NCBI GenBank assembly: GCA_946481265.1
Contig: CAMLNE010000179.1
Coordinates: 1-8,583 of the forward strand
Direction of reading: 5' to 3'
DNA length: 8,583 nt
Source: an uncultured Panacagrimonas sp.
GTDB taxonomy: Bacteria; Pseudomonadota; Gammaproteobacteria; Nevskiales; Nevskiaceae
The notes under the pieces were generated by a model, which was not told the DNA's origin, searched no databases, and was given only the letters and a program-made list of their open reading frames with translations. How positions within the stretch are numbered: the first letter of the stretch is position 1; the number at the start of each line of letters is the position of its first letter. This document shows, in pieces, positions 6,289-8,583 of this stretch. The translations under genes were made by a program, and so were the position numbers.

Positions 6289-6931
6289 CGCGGCGTAGCC
6301 ACCGCGGCGCCGCCGCATCAGGGCCGGACCCCGATGGCCGCGAGGGTCGCCAGGCAGCCCAGGGCAGGCGCCACAGCAGCAATGCGGCCGCGATGCCCAG
6401 GTACAGCAGCGGCTCGCGATGGTCGGATTTCACCAGCCACAGGAAGTGCAGGCCGCCCAGCACAACGGCGGGATAGACCAGCCGGTGCAGCTGCTTCCAG
6501 CGCCGCTTCAGGCGACGCTGCCAGCCCTGGGTGGAGGTGATCGCCAGCGGCAGCAGCAGCAGCCAGGCGGCGAAGCCCAGGGTGATGTAGGTGCGCTCGA
6601 TGACTTCCTCGGCGAGCCGGGCCGGCGACCATTCGAGGTCGAAGGTCAGGAAGATCGCGAAGTGCACGCAGATCCAGGCGTAGGCCCACAGGCCGAGCAG
6701 CCGCCGGATCTGCACGAACTCGGCGCGGCCCGTCAGCTCGCGCAGCGGGGTCATCGCCAGCGCGAGCAGCAGCAGGCGCAGGCTCCACAGGCCGCTGTAA
6801 CGCTCCAGGAATTCGACCGGGTTGGGGCCGAGCCCGGCGTGGGTGAGGCGCCAGGCCAGTTCGAGCGCCGGCCACAGCGCGAGCGCCCAGGCCGCGGCGC
6901 GCAAGGCGTGCAGGGGGCGCACGCCGGTCAA
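6281..6931 (-). CDS. msrQ: MsrQ, haem-binding membrane subunit of the MsrPQ methionine sulfoxide reductase
   Basis: The 216-residue inner-membrane protein has about five to six hydrophobic segments and the ferric-reductase-like pattern of MsrQ (YedZ). It takes electrons from the quinone pool or a flavin reductase and passes them through haem to periplasmic MsrP. The haem-ligand histidines fall at H90 ([11 protein letters not shown]), H149 (WKQLHRLVY) and H162 (LGGLHFLW), matching H91, H151 and H164 of E. coli MsrQ. The N-terminal [17 protein letters not shown] and TPLRELTG also fit. The start is TTG at 6931, overlapping the msrP stop as TTGA. GGTGA at 6939-6943 lies 7 nt upstream and supports it, whereas the GTG at 6922 has no such signal. 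The C-terminal tail after about residue 195 is proline/serine/arginine-rich and overlaps the hydrolase start. Confidence 0.95.
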   Translation of the reverse strand: MTGVRPLHALRAAAWALALWPALELAWRLTHAGLGPNPVEFLERYSGLWSLRLLLLALAMTPLRELTGRAEFVQIRRLLGLWAYAWICVHFAIFLTFDLEWSPARLAEEVIERTYITLGFAAWLLLLPLAITSTQGWQRRLKRRWKQLHRLVYPAVVLGGLHFLWLVKSDHREPLLYLGIAAALLLWRLPWAAWRPSRPSGSGPDAAAPRWLRRDA

Positions 6932-7905
6932 TGGAATTTCACCGGATCCATGCCGGCGTACAGCGGCGCCACCTCGTCGTAGCCGTTGTAGGTCAGCGTG
7001 TCGTGCCTGAACAGCTCGCCCAGGCGCCGCTCGGTCGCCTGGCTCCAGCGCGGATGGCTCACCGCAGGATTCACGTTCGAGTAGAACCCGTATTCCGACG
7101 GCTGCAGCAGGTTCCAGGTGGTCGGCGGCTGCTTTTCCACGAACCGCACGCGCACGATCGACTTGATGCTCTTGTAGCCGTACTTCCAGGGCACCACCAG
7201 GCGCAGCGGTGCGCCGTTCTGGTTGGGCAGCACGCGCCCGTACATGCCCACCGTCAGCAGGGTCAGCGGGTGCATGGCCTCGTCGATGCGCAGGCCCTCG
7301 ACATAGGGCAGCTCGAATCCCGCCCAGCGCCCCAGCGGCATCTGCTGGCGGTCATAGACCGTCTCGAAGGCGACGTAGCGGGCCTTCGAGGTCGGCTTGA
7401 AGCGCTGCAGGAAACCGGCAAGCGGCACGCCGACCCAGGGCACCACCATGCTCCAGGCCTCCACGCAGCGGAAGCGGTAGATGCGCTCCTCGAGGGTCCC
7501 GGCGTTCACGATGTCCTCGATGCCGACGTCTCCCGGCGCCTCGCATTCGCCGCCAACGCTCACCGTCCAGGGCCGCGTGCGCAGGCTGTGCGCGTTGCGC
7601 GAGGGCTGGTCCTTGCGCGTGCCGAACTCGTAGTAGTTGTTGTAGGTGCTGACGTCGCGGAAGGGGGTCACCACCTCGCCGCCCGCACGCTCGCTACGCG
7701 TGGCGATCTGCAGTGGCGCCAGGGCCGCGTCGGCCCCCGCCGCGGATTTCCCCGCCGCGGCCTCCTCGGACTTTCCGCAGCCGGTGACCAGGGCGAGGGC
7801 GCCCAGGCCGAGCTGCGTGACCAGGCGGCGTCGATCGCCATGCACGCGCTCGGGCGTGATCTGGCTGGAGCGGACGGGATGCGGAGGCGGTACGCGGATG
7901 AGCAT
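6928..7905 (-). CDS. msrP: MsrP, periplasmic methionine sulfoxide reductase, molybdopterin catalytic subunit
   Basis: The 325-residue protein is MsrP (YedY), a Mo-molybdopterin enzyme that reduces methionine sulfoxide in envelope proteins damaged by oxidants such as hypochlorous acid. C147 in [15 protein letters not shown] is the molybdenum ligand. [11 protein letters not shown] (86-96), [17 protein letters not shown] (190-206), [20 protein letters not shown] (226-245) and the C-terminal [19 protein letters not shown] are highly conserved. The N-terminus has the family SQITPERV stretch, then a twin-arginine-like RRRLV (25-29), a hydrophobic h-region (31-40) and V-T-G-C43, which reads as a lipobox. 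It could therefore be a Tat-exported lipoprotein instead of the soluble form known in E. coli. The frame is open back to 7989, but those 28 residues are outside the family pattern, so the ATG at 7905 is preferred despite a weak Shine-Dalgarno sequence. msrQ follows with a TTGA overlap. Confidence 0.95.
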   Translation of the reverse strand: MLIRVPPPHPVRSSQITPERVHGDRRRLVTQLGLGALALVTGCGKSEEAAAGKSAAGADAALAPLQIATRSERAGGEVVTPFRDVSTYNNYYEFGTRKDQPSRNAHSLRTRPWTVSVGGECEAPGDVGIEDIVNAGTLEERIYRFRCVEAWSMVVPWVGVPLAGFLQRFKPTSKARYVAFETVYDRQQMPLGRWAGFELPYVEGLRIDEAMHPLTLLTVGMYGRVLPNQNGAPLRLVVPWKYGYKSIKSIVRVRFVEKQPPTTWNLLQPSEYGFYSNVNPAVSHPRWSQATERRLGELFRHDTLTYNGYDEVAPLYAGMDPVKFH

Positions 7906-7937
7906 GGCGGACGATCTCGGACGGGACGCCGCAGAGT

Positions 7938-7963
7938 GACGCAAATCCAGGCCCCCGGGTTCC
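7938..7963 (-). promoter_or_regulatory. Candidate ECF-sigma-type promoter of msrPQ (GGAAC-N17-CGTC)
   Basis: On the minus strand GGAAC (7959-7963) and CGTC (7938-7941) are separated by 17 nt, the form of many extracytoplasmic-function sigma promoters. The start would be near 7930, giving a leader of about 25 nt before the msrP ATG. No housekeeping -35/-10 pair of similar quality is seen here. ECF control (SigF/NrsF) of an MsrP-type enzyme is known in Azospira. In this window the assignment is inference from motif and position only. Confidence 0.35.
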
Positions 7964-7990
7964 CGGTCACAGGCCGTTTCGTCATGCAAA

Positions 7991-8010
7991 GCGGACGAGC
8001 GGACGAGCGG
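7991..8010. repeat. 8-bp tandem repeat, 2.5 copies (GCGGACGA)
   Basis: Two perfect copies of GCGGACGA are followed by GCGG. The core CGGAC recurs nearby on both strands. Confidence 0.8.
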
Positions 8011-8061
8011 CCGCCGCCCGGACCCGGAATGCCGCCCGCGCCGCGACAGGCGCGAGCCAGC

Positions 8062-8082
8062 GTCCGGTGTCCGGTGTCCGGG
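8062..8082. repeat. 7-bp tandem repeat, three copies (GTCCGGT)
   Basis: Three adjacent 7-bp units read GTCCGGT, GTCCGGT and GTCCGGG. The GTCCG core is the reverse complement of the CGGAC core of the repeat about 60 bp to the left, so the two could pair in single-stranded nucleic acid. Confidence 0.8.
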
Positions 8083-8138
8083 GCGACCTCCCGGGCGAGG
8101 GGCTCCTGCCCTGCACCCGGGAGCAGGCCGCGCCTGCG

Positions 8139-8583
8139 CTACAGGATGTAGCGGCTCAGGTCGTCGTCGCCGGCCAGCTTCTTCAGCTTGCCGTCGACAT
8201 AGGCCGCGTCAATCGTCAGGCTGCTGCCCGCCTTGTCCGGCGCGTCGTAGGCCAGCTCTTCCATCAGGCGCTCCATCACCGTGTGCAGACGGCGCGCGCC
8301 GATGTTCTCGGTGCTCTCGTTGACCTGCCAGGCCATCTGCGCGAGGCGCTTGATGCCGTCTTCGGTGAATTCGACGTCGACACCCTCGGTCTTCATCAGC
8401 GCGATGTACTGGTCGGTCAGCGAGTAGTCCGGCTCCTTGAGGATGCGCTCGAAATCCTCGGTCTTGAGGGCATCGAGCTCCACGCGGATCGGCAGGCGGC
8501 CCTGCAGCTCGGGGACGAGGTCGCTCGGCTTGGCCATGTGGAAGGCGCCCGAGGCGATGAACAGGATGTGGTCGGTCTTCACC
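8139..8583 (-). CDS. hslU: HslU (ClpY), ATPase subunit of the HslUV protease (partial, 5' end outside the window)
   Basis: The visible 148 codons are the C-terminal third of HslU, the AAA+ unfoldase that feeds substrates to the HslV peptidase in the cytosol. [13 protein letters not shown] is the sensor-1 region, and [13 protein letters not shown] holds the arginine finger (R in QGRLP). The [19 protein letters not shown] region holds the sensor-2 arginine (GARR). The extreme C-terminus DDDLSRYIL is the tail that docks into HslV and triggers its activity. Identity to E. coli HslU is high by eye. The reading frame runs off the right edge, where the internal GTG at 8582 is not the start. hslV is expected upstream, beyond the window. 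msrP lies 233 nt downstream on the same strand; no strong intrinsic terminator is visible between them. Confidence 0.97.
   Translation of the reverse strand, partial: VKTDHILFIASGAFHMAKPSDLVPELQGRLPIRVELDALKTEDFERILKEPDYSLTDQYIALMKTEGVDVEFTEDGIKRLAQMAWQVNESTENIGARRLHTVMERLMEELAYDAPDKAGSSLTIDAAYVDGKLKKLAGDDDLSRYIL

Larger units (their letters stand above)
7906..8138 (-). other. msrP-hslU intergenic region, 233 nt, with two short tandem repeats
   Basis: This is the longest gap in the window. It holds the candidate msrP promoter near its msrP side. Further up are an 8-bp repeat GCGGACGA in 2.5 copies (7991-8010) and a 7-bp repeat GTCCGGT in three copies (8062-8082, the last ending in G). No credible gene, tRNA or T-run terminator is seen. 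Frames open across it are GC-driven and have no recognisable protein. Confidence 0.7.

Noticed and set aside
5005..6540. 511-codon plus-strand frame spanning ppk2, the hydrolase and msrQ
   Set aside because: It crosses three recognisable genes in another frame, is rich in Arg/Ala/His/Gln as GC-rich shadow frames are, and has no domain I recognise.
6931..8151. 406-codon plus-strand frame antisense to msrP and the intergenic region
   Set aside because: It has shadow-type composition; msrP on the other strand is certain.
8137..8153. 7-bp inverted repeat with a 3-nt loop over the hslU stop codon
   Set aside because: It lies inside the last conserved codons (YIL-stop) and lacks a U-tract, so codon content explains it as well as a terminator would.
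1..8583. Defence system, prophage, mobile element or biosynthetic cluster
   Set aside because: All ten genes belong to known housekeeping or membrane/repair families, codon use looks uniform, and no integrase, transposase, long repeat or tRNA boundary is visible.

Overview
The window is chromosomal DNA from a GC-rich gammaproteobacterium. The best guess is the Xanthomonadaceae/Lysobacteraceae (Lysobacter, Luteimonas or a relative), judged from the protein sequences (RNase PH, RdgB, HslU, SufE), the order rph-rdgB-hemW, and the strong third-position G/C bias that leaves long spurious reading frames on both strands. The genus is inferred from memory of homologues, not from a search. All ten genes belong to recognisable families. 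There is no insertion sequence, tRNA, rRNA, CRISPR array or prophage gene, and no stretch over 300 bases lacks a gene.

Left part (1-1878, minus strand): rph (RNase PH), rdgB (ITP/XTP pyrophosphatase) and the 5' part of hemW (radical-SAM haem chaperone), read leftward. rdgB and hemW overlap by ATGA and have their own -10 element. A divergent intergenic region (1879-2001) separates rph from sufE, which is read rightward. Three -10 elements with the identical hexamer TACAAT serve rph, rdgB and sufE. For rdgB and sufE the hexamer lies 6-7 nt from the start codon, which implies leaderless mRNAs.

Middle (2002-5557, plus strand): sufE (sulfur acceptor for Fe-S assembly), then a tight run of a QmcA-type paraslipin (SPFH), an NfeD-family membrane protein, a haemolysin III/PAQR-family membrane protein with a GTG start inside nfeD, and a PPK2-family polyphosphate:nucleotide phosphotransferase. 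The first three membrane-protein genes abut or overlap. ppk2 follows after 31 nt with its own Shine-Dalgarno sequence.

Right part (5578-8583, minus strand): an alpha/beta hydrolase (convergent with ppk2, 20-nt gap), msrQ, msrP and the 3' part of hslU. MsrPQ repairs methionine sulfoxide in periplasmic proteins, with MsrQ passing membrane electrons to the molybdoenzyme MsrP. Here MsrP carries a twin-arginine motif followed by a lipobox, so it may be a membrane-anchored lipoprotein, and an ECF-sigma-like promoter (GGAAC-N17-CGTC) lies upstream of it. The 233-nt gap between msrP and hslU contains two short tandem repeats sharing the CGGAC/GTCCG core.

I do not see a convincing undescribed multi-gene system. 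The best leads are the possible MsrP lipoprotein with its ECF-type promoter, the set of TACAAT leaderless-type starts, and the slipin-NfeD-PAQR-PPK2 cluster.
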